DNA of 61,098 nucleotides from Lachnospiraceae bacterium (GTDB lineage Bacteria; Bacillota; Clostridia; Lachnospirales; Lachnospiraceae): positions 1 through 61,098 of the forward strand of contig JAFYYN010000045.1 in the NCBI GenBank assembly GCA_017557525.1. Reading direction: 5' to 3'. Both the position numbers and the translations under genes were made by a program. Shown piece by piece: positions 27,990 to 37,936 of the stretch (positions are counted from its first letter, which is position 1; each line of letters starts with the position of its first letter). Under the pieces are notes generated by a model. The model was not told the DNA's origin. It saw only the letters and a list, made by a program, of their open reading frames with translations, and searched no databases.

Positions 27990-29411
27990 ATGGGAATTAG
28001 GATCATAGCAGCAGGTTTTATCGACCTGCCCACACCGGTAATAGTTACCATATCATTAAGTGTATTTGCGGTCCTGATGCTTGCGGTATTCGTATTTTAC
28101 ATGTGGAGAAATCAGGAGAGATCGGCTGAGATAGCCCGCGAAGTACAGCATATAACAAACGAGATAGGAGCCGGGATAGTTGATTTCATAGCCGGTAACG
28201 ACGGTTATATCACCTATGCCAGTAAAGGCTTTTATACCTTTCTGGGATTTACCTCGGATGAAATAAAGGAGCAGTATGGCAACGGCTTTTATAATCTTCT
28301 TGAGGAACCGTATGCAAGTTATCTCAGGGGTGCTGTAATAGACAGCAACTTTACCATAAAGGAAGAAATGAAGATAAAGACCAAGTGGGGTACAAAATGG
28401 GTCATTATCTCCGGTAATTCTGTTTTAAGGAAAAAGATATTTACAGTTTCGGTAGTACTTGTAGATATAACAAACGAAAAGCTGCTTAACGAACAGGTAG
28501 CGATCCAGGAGGAAAGATACAGGCTTGTTACGGAGCTTTCAAACGACGTAATCTTTGATTATGTTATTTCCGACGACACTCTTACAATGTCGGATAACTA
28601 TAATGATTTCTATCAGGGCGCGATCATGATCCCGGAGTTTATAAAGGGAGAGCACTGGAAGGATCCTTTTATTGAGCCGGATGACTGTGAAAAATTTGCC
28701 GAACTGTTCCGTATACTTGCGACAAAGGGTGAGAATGTCGATGAACAGATAAGGATCAAGAACATAGCCGGTACATATGTATGGTGCAGGCTCATAGGTA
28801 TGCCTGTAAGGGATCACGAGGGCTACGTAAAGGAAGTTATCGGAAAGATCATCAATATAGACCTTCATAAGAAAGAGCTTGCCCGCCTTGAAACAAAGGC
28901 CATGAGGGATCCTCTTACAAACGCTCTTAATAAGGAATATACAAAGATCTTTATCGAACGTTACATGAACGAAAATCCCGACAAAAACGGTATGCTCTTT
29001 GTTGTCGATATCGATAAGTTTAAAGAGGTTAACGATACCTACGGTCATATCGTAGGCGACAATATCATCATTGAGGTAGTAAGAGCCATCACCAAGTCCT
29101 TCCGTTCGAGCGATATCGTAGGACGTATCGGCGGTGACGAGTTTGTAGTATTTGCATGTAACGTGCAGAAAAAGGAAGACCAGATAAAACAGGCTCAGAA
29201 GCTGCACGGAGTACTGAGGCAGCCGGTAGAGGTAAACGGCAAGATTATAAAGAAATCCGCCAGTATCGGTGTTGCAATGTTCCCCGATCACGGTACCACC
29301 TATGAAAAGCTCGTGGAATGTGCAGATAAGGCACTGTATGCCGTAAAGGGCAGTGGAAGAGACGCCTTCATTATGTATGACGAATCCTTTGAACGGGTAA
29401 AGAGAGAATGA
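27990..29411 (+). CDS. Membrane diguanylate cyclase with PAS sensor domains
   Basis: Makes cyclic di-GMP from GTP. The 473-residue protein has one membrane segment (~16-39), a PAS domain (~50-165), a second PAS/PAC region (~170-300, ending with YVKEVIGKIINID) and a C-terminal GGDEF domain with an intact RIGGDEF (~379-385). RSSD lies five residues before GGDEF, the product-inhibition I-site. The ribosome site is GGAGG. Its stop overlaps the next start (ATGA). The signal sensed is unknown. An HD-GYP-like protein at 58.8 kb could degrade the product. Confidence 0.92.
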   Translation: MGIRIIAAGFIDLPTPVIVTISLSVFAVLMLAVFVFYMWRNQERSAEIAREVQHITNEIGAGIVDFIAGNDGYITYASKGFYTFLGFTSDEIKEQYGNGFYNLLEEPYASYLRGAVIDSNFTIKEEMKIKTKWGTKWVIISGNSVLRKKIFTVSVVLVDITNEKLLNEQVAIQEERYRLVTELSNDVIFDYVISDDTLTMSDNYNDFYQGAIMIPEFIKGEHWKDPFIEPDDCEKFAELFRILATKGENVDEQIRIKNIAGTYVWCRLIGMPVRDHEGYVKEVIGKIINIDLHKKELARLETKAMRDPLTNALNKEYTKIFIERYMNENPDKNGMLFVVDIDKFKEVNDTYGHIVGDNIIIEVVRAITKSFRSSDIVGRIGGDEFVVFACNVQKKEDQIKQAQKLHGVLRQPVEVNGKIIKKSASIGVAMFPDHGTTYEKLVECADKALYAVKGSGRDAFIMYDESFERVKRE

Positions 29412-30547
29412 TCTATTTTGATAATGCCGCCAGTACACGCATGGATGACAGGGTCCTGGAGGCAATGCTTCCATATTTAAAGGAAAGCTTTGGAAATGCA
29501 AACGGTAAGTATTCCTTAGGGTACGAGGCAAGAAAGGCAGTTAATGAGGCAAGAAAAACGATTGCTTCTGCTATATCCGCCGAGCCCGATGAGATATATT
29601 TTACCTCGGGCGGTACGGAGGGAAACAATACAGTATTAAGCTTTGCCAAGGTTATCATTTCCTCAAAAACAGAGCATGATTCTGTGCTTAAAGTAATAGA
29701 AAATGCTAAGAAAAACGGCACCAAGGCTGTACTGCTTAAGCCCGACTCATTCGGTATGGTAACCCCAAAGATTCTAAAGGAAAAGTTAGAGGAACTTGAT
29801 ATAAAGGGGGATCCTTCTGATTTTAAGAAACGTGCACTCGTTTCCATAATGTTAGTTAATAACGAGACGGGTAATATCCAGAACATAAAGGAGCTTGCTG
29901 AAGTTGCTCACTCTTACGGCTGCGTGTTTCATACCGATGCAGTGCAGGCAGCGGGGCATATGAGGATAAACGTAAAGGAGCTTGGAGTAGATGCACTGAC
30001 GGTAAGCGGGCATAAGCTCTACGGACCTAAAGGTACAGGCTTTATGTTTATAAGGCGCGGCGTAAGCCTTAACCCTCTGATTTACGGAGGCGGTCAGGAA
30101 AGAGGCATGCGCTCGGGTACGGAAAATGTCCCCGGTATCGTAGGCCTGGGAAAGGCATGTGAGCTGGCAGCTGTAGAGAATGAGATCAACAGCCGGAAAG
30201 AAAGAGAAATAGCAGAGTATTTCAAAAAAACACTTTTGGAAACCATTCCGGATACAAAGATAAACGGAGACGGGAAGTGGGTGCTAAACTTCTCATTTGC
30301 AGGCATAAACGGTACCTCACTGGCACTCCGTCTTGATATGGAAGGTATTTGCGTATCTACAGGTTCTGCCTGTAGCTCCGGTCTTGATGAACGTTCACAT
30401 GTGCTGACTGCACTGGGGCTTTCAAATGAGCAGGCTGATTCCTCAATAAGGATCAGCATAGGAAAGTATAATACGATGGAAGAAGCCAAATTTACCTGCT
30501 TTCACATAAAGCGATTGGTCGAGGAATTGAGGAGCCTTGGCAGGTAA
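29408..30547 (+). CDS. Cysteine desulfurase (NifS/IscS family)
   Basis: PLP enzyme that takes sulfur from cysteine for Fe-S clusters or tRNA thiolation. 379 residues. MIYFDNAASTR opens the protein, FTSGGTEGNN and HTDAVQAAGH bind PLP, SGHKLYGPKG holds the PLP lysine (~203), and STGSACSSG carries the active-site cysteine (~322). It overlaps the diguanylate cyclase by four bases and the PHP gene follows 19 bp later. No iscU or thiI lies next to it in this window; the sulfur acceptor is open. Confidence 0.93.
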   Translation: MIYFDNAASTRMDDRVLEAMLPYLKESFGNANGKYSLGYEARKAVNEARKTIASAISAEPDEIYFTSGGTEGNNTVLSFAKVIISSKTEHDSVLKVIENAKKNGTKAVLLKPDSFGMVTPKILKEKLEELDIKGDPSDFKKRALVSIMLVNNETGNIQNIKELAEVAHSYGCVFHTDAVQAAGHMRINVKELGVDALTVSGHKLYGPKGTGFMFIRRGVSLNPLIYGGGQERGMRSGTENVPGIVGLGKACELAAVENEINSRKEREIAEYFKKTLLETIPDTKINGDGKWVLNFSFAGINGTSLALRLDMEGICVSTGSACSSGLDERSHVLTALGLSNEQADSSIRISIGKYNTMEEAKFTCFHIKRLVEELRSLGR

Positions 30548-30566
30548 AAAGGCAACAGGATAAATA

Positions 30567-31499
30567 ATGATTAATTACGATTTTCACCTTCACTCCGATT
30601 TTTCCACGGATTCCGATGAAAAGCAGGAAAATATAATAGAAACGGCGATTGAAAAAAGGCTTAAGGGTCTATGCTTTACCGATCATATGGACCTTTATTT
30701 TCCTTTGGCCTGTAGTAAAAAGTCGGGTGGGGATTTTGTATTTGATGTTGATGAGTATTATGAACTGATATCAACCCTTAGGTACAGATACCGTGACAGT
30801 CTTGATATCCGTATAGGTCTTGAGATAGGTTTAAGGGATGAGCCGGAATTAAGGGATAAGTGCATAAAGGAATATAATGAGATGCTTGAAAAATATCCCT
30901 TTGATTTCATCATCGGATCGACACATTGTCTGGAAAACATAGATCCTTACTGGGAGGAGTACTGGTATGAAAGGACAGCGGAAGAAGGGCTTAACAGATA
31001 CTTTGATGCCATTGATAAAAACATTTCTGATTATGATTGTTTTGATTCCGTGGGTCATCTTGATTACCTTGTTAGGTATGTCTCGCAGGAAGCGACTTTA
31101 AGGAGCGCTGAGAGGAAGGGTAGGACTGATATTTTGACCTTAGCCCGTAACGCAGAAGATAAAAGTGTATTTAAAAGACTTTACGGCAGGGAAATCTACG
31201 ACCCTAAGGATTTTTCAGACCGGATTGATATAATACTTAAAAAGATAATCGATAAGGGGAAAGCTCTTGAGATAAATACCGCAGGGCTTAAGTATGGTCT
31301 CGGTTTTGCACACCCCCAAAAGGAAATACTAATAAGGTACAGGGAGCTTGGCGGAGAGCTGATCACCATAGGCTCCGATGCACACAAGGCCGAACATCTT
31401 GCATATGACTTTAATGATGTATGTGAAATGCTTAAATGTGTCGGGTTTAAATATTATTTTATCTATAAAGACAGAAAACCTTTCGCAGAAAGATTATAA
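30567..31499 (+). CDS. PHP-domain phosphatase, histidinol-phosphatase (HisJ) family
   Basis: A 310-residue PHP metal-dependent phosphoesterase. DFHLHSDFS at the N-terminus gives the metal-binding HxH. FTDHMD, GLEIGL, GSTHCLEN, GHLDYLVRY and ITIGSDAH carry the remaining ligands in family order. HisJ-type enzymes hydrolyse histidinol phosphate, but no other his gene is present, so the substrate is uncertain. Probably cotranscribed with the cysteine desulfurase. Confidence 0.85.
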   Translation: MINYDFHLHSDFSTDSDEKQENIIETAIEKRLKGLCFTDHMDLYFPLACSKKSGGDFVFDVDEYYELISTLRYRYRDSLDIRIGLEIGLRDEPELRDKCIKEYNEMLEKYPFDFIIGSTHCLENIDPYWEEYWYERTAEEGLNRYFDAIDKNISDYDCFDSVGHLDYLVRYVSQEATLRSAERKGRTDILTLARNAEDKSVFKRLYGREIYDPKDFSDRIDIILKKIIDKGKALEINTAGLKYGLGFAHPQKEILIRYRELGGELITIGSDAHKAEHLAYDFNDVCEMLKCVGFKYYFIYKDRKPFAERL

Positions 31500-31519
31500 T
31501 ACGTTGTATGGACCTGTTG

Positions 31520-31567
31520 TGCAGAGCGAAAAGAGGGCACCCCTGCGAAAAAACTTCGTTCTGCAAA
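31520..31567 (+). repeat. Small foldback before rqcH
   Basis: GCAGAgCGAA (31530-31539) pairs with TTCGtTCTGC (31555-31564). It sits between the PHP gene and rqcH and ends about 35 bases before the rqcH start. No U-run. Confidence 0.45.
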
Positions 31568-31598
31568 GTGGAATGGGAAAATATATAGGAACAAAGAA

Positions 31599-33431
31599 AT
31601 GGCACTCGATGGTATAGTAATAGCAAATATAGTAAAAGAATTAAAGGAAAAGCTTGTCGGAGGCAGGATCTTAAAGGTCCAGCAGCCGGAAAAGGATGAG
31701 CTTCTCCTTACGATAAAAAATTACGATCAGTACAGATTATTTATTTCGGCTGACGCAAGCCTGCCTCTTATGTATCTTAGTTCTTCAAAAAAAGAGGCAC
31801 CGATCACGGCACCCAATTTCTGCATGTTGCTTAGAAAATACATAGGCACTGCAAGGATAACAAATGTGTATCAGCCGGACTTGGAGCGTGTCATCGTGAT
31901 CGACTTGGAGCATCTCGATGAAATGGGAGATGTCTGTCAGAAAAAGCTTATCGTTGAAATAATGGGAAAGCACAGCAATATCATATTCTGCGGCGAGGAG
32001 GATGGCGGTCTTAAGATAATAGACAGCATAAAGCATGTTTCATCCGCCATGAGCTCAGTAAGAGAGGTGCTTCCCGGAAGAGAGTATTTTATCCCCCGAC
32101 AGGTGGACAAGGTAAACCCTTTGACCGCCACTGAGGAGGATTTCATAACCCGCATAGGCGGATATCCGGGCGAGGCAGGAAAAGCCATATACATGAGCTA
32201 TACCGGCTTTAGTCCCCTTATGGCAAATGAGATAGTCCATAGAGCAGGCTTCGACGGAGGGGTAAATGCCCAGAGCTTAAATCAGGATCTGCTGCTTCAT
32301 TTATATAAGAGATTCAGCGAGATAGTCGAGGATATAAAAGAAGGTAATTTCAGTCCCTGTATCTGCTTTGAGGTAAATAATTTAGATGCATCCGCACAGT
32401 CAGAGGACCTTGCGGAAAAAGGTACACCGGTAGAGTTTGCAGCCCTTAAGCTTTCCTTGTATGATAATAAGGAAAACATGAAGCTCTTAAGCTACGACAG
32501 CATCAGTCAGGTGTTAGAGGACTACTATGCAAAGAAAAATGTCATAACCAATATCAGACAGAAATCAGCAGATCTTCGAAAAGTGGTCGGCAATGCATTG
32601 GAGAGGACAGTTAAAAAATTAGAGCTTCAGCGAAAGCAGCTGCAGGATACGGAAAAGCGTGACAAATATAAGCTATACGGCGAGCTGCTCACCACCTACG
32701 GCTATGGCTTAGAGTCAGGTCAGAAGGAGTGCACACTTAACAACTACTATACGGGAGATGATATCAGGGTACCCCTTGATCCGGACTTAAGTCCTCTTGA
32801 TAATGCCAAGAAATACTATGAGAAATACTCAAAGCTAAAGCGTACATTTGAGGCGGTTTCCGTGCAGGTAAAGACAAGTGAGGAAGAGCTGGAGCATCTT
32901 GAGTCGATAAATGTTGCCCTTAACATAGCTGACTGCTCCGATGATCTTGATATCATTAAAAAAGAGCTTATAGAATGCGGATATATAACGGGGCATTTCG
33001 GAAAGACCGCAAATAAAAACGGCAAAAACATCAATAAAAACGCCGGGAGCCGTGAAAAATCAAAGCCCCTGCACTATGTGACCGAGGACGGCTTTCATCT
33101 TTATGTGGGAAAAAACAACTACCAGAATGATGAGCTGACTTTTAAGGTTGCAAATGGTGGAGACTGGTGGTTTCATGCAAAGAAAAACGCCGGTTCCCAT
33201 GTAATAGTAAAGACCGATGGCAGGGAGCTTCCCGACAGGGTTTATGAGCAGGCCGCTTCTCTTGCTGCTTACTATTCAAAGTCCTCTCAAAATGCAAAAA
33301 CAGATGTGGACTATCTGCAGAGAAAGGACGTTAAAAAGCCCAATGGCGCAAAACCGGGATATGTGATCTATTACACAAATTATTCGATGACGGTTGCCCC
33401 CGGGATTAACGGACTTACACAGATAATCTGA
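31599..33431 (+). CDS. rqcH: RqcH (NFACT / FbpA family), ribosome quality control
   Basis: RqcH binds 50S subunits with stalled nascent chains and recruits tRNA-Ala to add alanine tails that mark the protein for degradation. The 610-residue protein has NFACT-N (MALDGIVIANIVKELKEKL to about 180, with NFCMLLRKYI), helix-hairpin-helix and coiled-coil middle (~200-445), and NFACT-R (YHLYVGKNN-like segment, NDELTFKV and GDWWFHAKKNAGSHVIV at ~520-540). Near residue 93 the sequence reads LERVIVID; many homologues have Asp-Arg in this region, here Glu-Arg, if my alignment is right. First of a long co-oriented run. Confidence 0.93.
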   Translation: MALDGIVIANIVKELKEKLVGGRILKVQQPEKDELLLTIKNYDQYRLFISADASLPLMYLSSSKKEAPITAPNFCMLLRKYIGTARITNVYQPDLERVIVIDLEHLDEMGDVCQKKLIVEIMGKHSNIIFCGEEDGGLKIIDSIKHVSSAMSSVREVLPGREYFIPRQVDKVNPLTATEEDFITRIGGYPGEAGKAIYMSYTGFSPLMANEIVHRAGFDGGVNAQSLNQDLLLHLYKRFSEIVEDIKEGNFSPCICFEVNNLDASAQSEDLAEKGTPVEFAALKLSLYDNKENMKLLSYDSISQVLEDYYAKKNVITNIRQKSADLRKVVGNALERTVKKLELQRKQLQDTEKRDKYKLYGELLTTYGYGLESGQKECTLNNYYTGDDIRVPLDPDLSPLDNAKKYYEKYSKLKRTFEAVSVQVKTSEEELEHLESINVALNIADCSDDLDIIKKELIECGYITGHFGKTANKNGKNINKNAGSREKSKPLHYVTEDGFHLYVGKNNYQNDELTFKVANGGDWWFHAKKNAGSHVIVKTDGRELPDRVYEQAASLAAYYSKSSQNAKTDVDYLQRKDVKKPNGAKPGYVIYYTNYSMTVAPGINGLTQII

Positions 33432-33497
33432 TATTTATGTGGTTTGTGCTGCAGGCTGCACAGACCATGGCACCAAGCCTGCGTAACGGTACATGTA

Positions 33498-34550
33498 ATG
33501 ATAGACAAGTTAGAAAGAAAATTCGGTAAGTATGCCATAAGAGGATTGATGAAATATGTCATCGTCCTTTATGCAGCCGGATTTATAATAAATGCAATTA
33601 ATCCGAACCTGTATTACAACTGGCTTATGCTGGATATAGACAAGCTGCTGCAGGGGCAGGTATGGAGGCTTTTTACCTTTATAATCCAGCCTGTTACCAC
33701 AGATAATATATTTAGGATCCTGCTTATGCTCTATGTAAACTTCATGTTCGGAATGCTGCTTGAGAGCATGTGGGGCAGCTTCAGGTTTAACCTGTATTAT
33801 TTCTCGGGGATATTCTTTACGGCACTGGCAATAGTAGGGATTTATATATTTACTTACCTTACACTCGGCTACGGCTATAGCTATCCCTTACAGCTTGACT
33901 ATCTTAACCTGACGCTTTTCCTTGCATTTGCGGTAACATTCCCGGAACAGCGCTTTGGCTTTGGTGGAGTGCAGAATGGTATAAGCATGTTCATGATAAT
34001 ATACCTCTTGGCCGTTGCATTAGATGTGGCTCAGGCATTTGCGATCAGCCCTTATGCAGGTATGGTTACACTGCTTACAAATCTTGTATGGGTTGCGATT
34101 TTCTGCCTGTCTCCCAAGGGAAAATATCTTGCGATCGGCTACGGAGTGCTTATCGGAGTAGAGATACTTCAGGGCTTTGCATCGGGCTGGCTTTACGGTG
34201 TGATAACCCTTATAGCCATCGGCTTCTCGCTGCTTAACTTCCTTATTTTCTTTATCTCTTTAAAGAAAAAGGGCTTCTCACCCATGAACCCTGCAAGACG
34301 TGCATTCCAGCAGTCCCTGCGCCAGCAGGCAGCGCGCAGAGCGGCAGGTGCGGCAGCAGCAAGAGATATGAACCGTGGAAAGGTAATAAATATCTATAAG
34401 CCCTCAGATCAAAAGGCAATGCATAAATGCGCGATCTGCGGCAGGACCGAGAAGGACGATGATACTTTGGAATTCAGATACTGCAGTAAATGCAACGGCA
34501 GCTACGAGTACTGCAGCGATCATTTATATACACATGAACACCGAACCTAA
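33498..34550 (+). CDS. Rhomboid-like membrane protein with C-terminal zinc ribbon
   Basis: A 350-residue protein with about six or seven membrane segments (~20-255). LLQGQVWRLFTFIIQP is typical of rhomboid/derlin-like folds. I do not see a GxSx nucleophile segment or the partner histidine, so it is probably not a protease. After a basic Arg/Ala-rich stretch (~275-310) the tail holds CAICGR and YCSKCNGSYEYCSDH, a likely zinc-binding ribbon facing the cytosol. I start at ATG 33498 (MIDKLERKFGK); the 18 residues before it are Cys/His-rich and unlike the family. It follows rqcH by about 65 bp. Confidence 0.7.
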   Translation: MIDKLERKFGKYAIRGLMKYVIVLYAAGFIINAINPNLYYNWLMLDIDKLLQGQVWRLFTFIIQPVTTDNIFRILLMLYVNFMFGMLLESMWGSFRFNLYYFSGIFFTALAIVGIYIFTYLTLGYGYSYPLQLDYLNLTLFLAFAVTFPEQRFGFGGVQNGISMFMIIYLLAVALDVAQAFAISPYAGMVTLLTNLVWVAIFCLSPKGKYLAIGYGVLIGVEILQGFASGWLYGVITLIAIGFSLLNFLIFFISLKKKGFSPMNPARRAFQQSLRQQAARRAAGAAAARDMNRGKVINIYKPSDQKAMHKCAICGRTEKDDDTLEFRYCSKCNGSYEYCSDHLYTHEHRT

Positions 34551-34564
34551 CGGAAGGTAATAAA

Positions 34565-35635
34565 ATGCTTTCAAAGGATTTAAAACTGATATTCAGTGAC
34601 AGAAAAATGATCATTCTGCTGATAGCACTGCTGGTTCTGTCTGCGGCGGGCATAATGTTCTGCGTAAAAGAAACAACGGGCCCTGCCGTCAGATTCGGAA
34701 TAGCGGATGAGGATCAGACAGAGTACTCAGGTTTGCTGGTCACATATTTTGATGAAAATGAGGTTTTCAGTTCCTATTTCCAGGTGGTAAGAGGTACCCG
34801 CTACGAGCTTTCAGACCTGTTTGATCAGGGCGAGCTTGATATGTACCTCATCATACCTAAGGATTTTACTGAAAACCTGTCCGACATAATAAATATGCCG
34901 ATAGAGGGTAAGATTAACAGCTCGGACAAGACCAAGGCGGTACTTTTGACCAACCTTGCAAATGCCTATTCAACATATATTTCATCTGTTGAAATGAACT
35001 GCCAGGGCATAGTAAATGCGATGCGCCGCGACGGTTATTATGATAAAACGACGATCGCGGATGTAAACAGGACAGTTTCCTTTGAACTGCTGTTTACCGC
35101 ACTCGGAAAGGATTCCTTCTTTAAGAGGGAGATCATTGAGAGATTCGAGGGTATTTCGCTCGTAAATTATTATATTTACGCCGGGATGATCCTGATAATA
35201 TTGTATGCTGGGCTCCTTGCGGGGTTAAAGACCTTAAAGGAAAGAGTATCCAAGGTTGGCGACAGGCTTGTTTCGGCAGGCATAGGAAAGGTTAGGATAT
35301 TTATATCCGGTCTTTTTGCATTCCTTATAGTTTATGGCTTTATAATGCTTGTAGCTGTCGGTCTCATATCATTTTTAAGTGATCTTGACATACCGGCCAG
35401 CGCAATATTCTTTATTTTCTCTGCCATTGTGGTAGCCTGCGTGCTTTTTATGATAATCGCAAGATTCATGAATTCGGTATCGGGCTATATGGTGCTCGGA
35501 AACATGCTGATACTGTTTATGACCATAGCCGGCGGCGGCATTATACCCATAATGTATCTGCCCGAAGGCGTGCTCGCGATCGCCAGATTTACGCCTACAT
35601 ACTGGTTTATAAAGCTTATATTAAATGCAACGTGA
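34565..35635 (+). CDS. ABC-2 type permease subunit A
   Basis: A 356-residue permease of the ABC-2 (YhgE/Pip-related or ABC2_membrane_3) type. It has one N-terminal membrane segment (~17-35), an extracellular loop of ~170 residues, then five or six segments (~205-350) ending with GGGIIPIMYLPEGVLAIARFTPTYW, the usual closing motif. No ATPase gene is adjacent. The following gene is a second permease of the same size. Confidence 0.8.
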   Translation: MLSKDLKLIFSDRKMIILLIALLVLSAAGIMFCVKETTGPAVRFGIADEDQTEYSGLLVTYFDENEVFSSYFQVVRGTRYELSDLFDQGELDMYLIIPKDFTENLSDIINMPIEGKINSSDKTKAVLLTNLANAYSTYISSVEMNCQGIVNAMRRDGYYDKTTIADVNRTVSFELLFTALGKDSFFKREIIERFEGISLVNYYIYAGMILIILYAGLLAGLKTLKERVSKVGDRLVSAGIGKVRIFISGLFAFLIVYGFIMLVAVGLISFLSDLDIPASAIFFIFSAIVVACVLFMIIARFMNSVSGYMVLGNMLILFMTIAGGGIIPIMYLPEGVLAIARFTPTYWFIKLILNAT

Positions 35636-35660
35636 TGTTTGAAAAAGGTGCTAAATACTA

Positions 35661-36701
35661 ATGAGTCGTTTTATACTTAGATTAAAAATATGCCTTAAAG
35701 ACAGGACTGCCGGGATATGTTATCTCGTATCCTCGATAGTTGTGCTGGCTTTGCTTTTGGGACTTGATAGTGCCGGAGAGGAAAGAAGTTCCATACCTGT
35801 GGGTCTCGTAATGTATGATGAGAGCGAGGAAGCCCTAAACTTTGCAAACGGCATGAAAAATACTCCTTCTGTTTATGTAAAGGAAGGAGAGCTAAAGGAT
35901 TTAAGAGAGGAACTCCTTGACGGTCTTATCGAATGTATCTTTATCGTCGATGAGGGTTTCGGAGAGAAGATAAGGATGGGCCTGCCGGATGAGACTATCA
36001 GGGTCATATCCGGTGAGGATGACAGGGTAAGCGTTATCCTAAGCGATATTACTGCGGGCAATATGATTTACGACATCTGTCTTAACAAGGCCTACAGGGC
36101 TTACAAGGCGCTTGACGGCGAGACTCATATGTCTAAAGAGGAATATGCCTCCGTAGTTGCAGAGCTTAAGAGCGATTCCGATTTTGCATTTACCTTTAAC
36201 TTGAAATATGAGGATGTATCTGCCCAGAAGATAGAAGAAAAAGAGATCACAAACGGCATGATCTATAAGCAGATGATCGCCGGGATGCTGGCAATGCTGC
36301 TCTGTCTTATAGCATTTGTTTCATGTAACTGTTTCTGTCTCGAATATGAGTCGGGAGTGGCTTACCGCTTAAAGGAACTGCCCGGAAAAAGACTTCCGTC
36401 AGAAACTATGGACTTTTTTGGAATTTTCGTGTATACTTTACCTTTAGGGTTGGTATCGGGCTTTCTTATCTCGGGTTTAACCGGGCTTTTATACAGCGTT
36501 CTTTATCTTTTATTTATGTGCATGCTGTGTACCGTAATTTCAAAACTGATAAAAAAGACCGAGTCATACCAGATAGCCGGAGCGGTAATAGTAATAGGTC
36601 TTGGTGTATTGGGCTTTGTAAGCGTATTTTCCGGCCTTATCGGCGGACCCGAGTTCCTGAAATATACACCCAATGCGATATATATAAATTCTTTGGTATA
36701 G
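35661..36701 (+). CDS. ABC-2 type permease subunit B
   Basis: A 346-residue partner with the same layout: N-terminal segment (~17-35), extracellular loop (~40-210), then membrane segments (~212-340) ending in FLKYTPNAIYINSLV. Similarity to subunit A is limited to architecture. It lies 25 bp after it, so they probably form a heterodimer. The ATPase must be encoded elsewhere, or the pair is not a classical ABC system. Confidence 0.75.
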   Translation: MSRFILRLKICLKDRTAGICYLVSSIVVLALLLGLDSAGEERSSIPVGLVMYDESEEALNFANGMKNTPSVYVKEGELKDLREELLDGLIECIFIVDEGFGEKIRMGLPDETIRVISGEDDRVSVILSDITAGNMIYDICLNKAYRAYKALDGETHMSKEEYASVVAELKSDSDFAFTFNLKYEDVSAQKIEEKEITNGMIYKQMIAGMLAMLLCLIAFVSCNCFCLEYESGVAYRLKELPGKRLPSETMDFFGIFVYTLPLGLVSGFLISGLTGLLYSVLYLLFMCMLCTVISKLIKKTESYQIAGAVIVIGLGVLGFVSVFSGLIGGPEFLKYTPNAIYINSLV

Positions 36702-36717
36702 ACGGAGGAGCTGTATC

Positions 36718-37920
36718 TTGAACAATCAGCTTGAAAAATGTTACTTTGAGCTTGCTTTTACAGAGCTTGCCATGGATTATTATTCCCTGTGCGAGCGTGA
36801 TAAGGAGCTCCCTTTAAAATCAGATAATGATGATACATTTAGAAATAGACTCGAGGAGCTTATAGGCAGCTGCTTTAAGTCCTATGATGACCTGGAGGAA
36901 ACCGGCAGAAAGGCCGAGACCTTAAGGGAAGAATTAAAACAGCAGGTTGAGTCATTGGTAAGAAAGATTGACAGATTAGAGCTTGAACATTATATTGAGA
37001 TAAGAAAAGAGAATCCCGATGAAAAGCCTGACTACCCAAGTGACGACGAGGCTGCAAAAGCAGTACTTAGGAGCATTTTCGGGGTAAATGATAACGCTTT
37101 GATAAATGAGCGTATCAAGATGGCAGTATATGAGCTCCCTGTCAGGATGACAAAGGTAAGATTCTTTGATATACTTAAAAACAGCCTTAAGCTCTACATC
37201 GGCATGGGTAAGGATGTTTTGCAGAGGATCATTTACATGCTTGAGAGCTCATCCGGGCTTTCTGGGGATCTCGAATTTGGAGATACCGATATTAAAAGTA
37301 TTGACAGTGAAGCTTTAGAGCAAAAGTATGATTATCTTAACGACCTGGCAGGTATCTGCAATTATATCTGTGTTATAGGCAGATGCAGCGCTGAAGTAAG
37401 AAACGATGAAAGAGAAAAGGTTGACAGCCTGTTAAAGCTCATCAGGGCTTCGTCCGCACTGGATGAGAGCTCCGGAAAGAACGAGGCTGAAAAGATACTT
37501 ACAGAGCTTGAAGGCAGACTGGAAGAGCTTTCGGAAAGAAAGCTGGTGCTCGAGGCTAAGCTTGAGGGTTACTTAGAGTCAGAGGGGAGACCCGATGAAG
37601 AGGCAGTTAAACTCGAGAGCATGAGAAGACTTATGTCGACATCTGTTTATGCAGAGCTTGATACAGATGTTTTCGGCAATGCGGAAGAAAAGGATGTGGA
37701 GACAGAGTTTTCAAAGCTTTCAGAAAAACTTGACGCAGCCTTTAAAAACGGTAACAGAGCCTTAAACCGCGCAAGGCAGGCAGCAGTGCTTTCAACACTT
37801 CCGGTATTTTTCAATTCCCGTACAGAGGTAATGGATTACGTAAGGGAGTCACTTTCGGGCTGTAGCAATGTTCATGAAAAAAATACAGCTGTTTCTAAAA
37901 TCTTAAAGATGGAGTTCTGA
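36718..37920 (+). CDS. Unrecognised helical cytosolic protein
   Basis: I do not recognise a family. 400 residues, no signal peptide or membrane segment, rich in Glu, Leu, Lys and Asp, almost certainly all-helical, with coiled-coil stretches near 55-85 and 255-290. The start is TTG at 36718, seven to eight bases after ACGGAGGAG. It lies 16 bp after permease B and 16 bp before the next small gene, so a role with the permeases is possible. Confidence 0.7.
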   Translation: MNNQLEKCYFELAFTELAMDYYSLCERDKELPLKSDNDDTFRNRLEELIGSCFKSYDDLEETGRKAETLREELKQQVESLVRKIDRLELEHYIEIRKENPDEKPDYPSDDEAAKAVLRSIFGVNDNALINERIKMAVYELPVRMTKVRFFDILKNSLKLYIGMGKDVLQRIIYMLESSSGLSGDLEFGDTDIKSIDSEALEQKYDYLNDLAGICNYICVIGRCSAEVRNDEREKVDSLLKLIRASSALDESSGKNEAEKILTELEGRLEELSERKLVLEAKLEGYLESEGRPDEEAVKLESMRRLMSTSVYAELDTDVFGNAEEKDVETEFSKLSEKLDAAFKNGNRALNRARQAAVLSTLPVFFNSRTEVMDYVRESLSGCSNVHEKNTAVSKILKMEF

Positions 37921-37936
37921 TCATTCGGAGGACACA

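Noticed and set aside
28539-29531. 330-codon frame antisense to the diguanylate cyclase
   Set aside because: It mirrors the codon pattern of the real gene, has odd Cys/Tyr/His-rich composition and crosses two genes.
31378-31617. 79-codon frame between the PHP gene and rqcH
   Set aside because: It overlaps the end of the PHP gene in another frame and has no ribosome site; the gap holds a small foldback instead.
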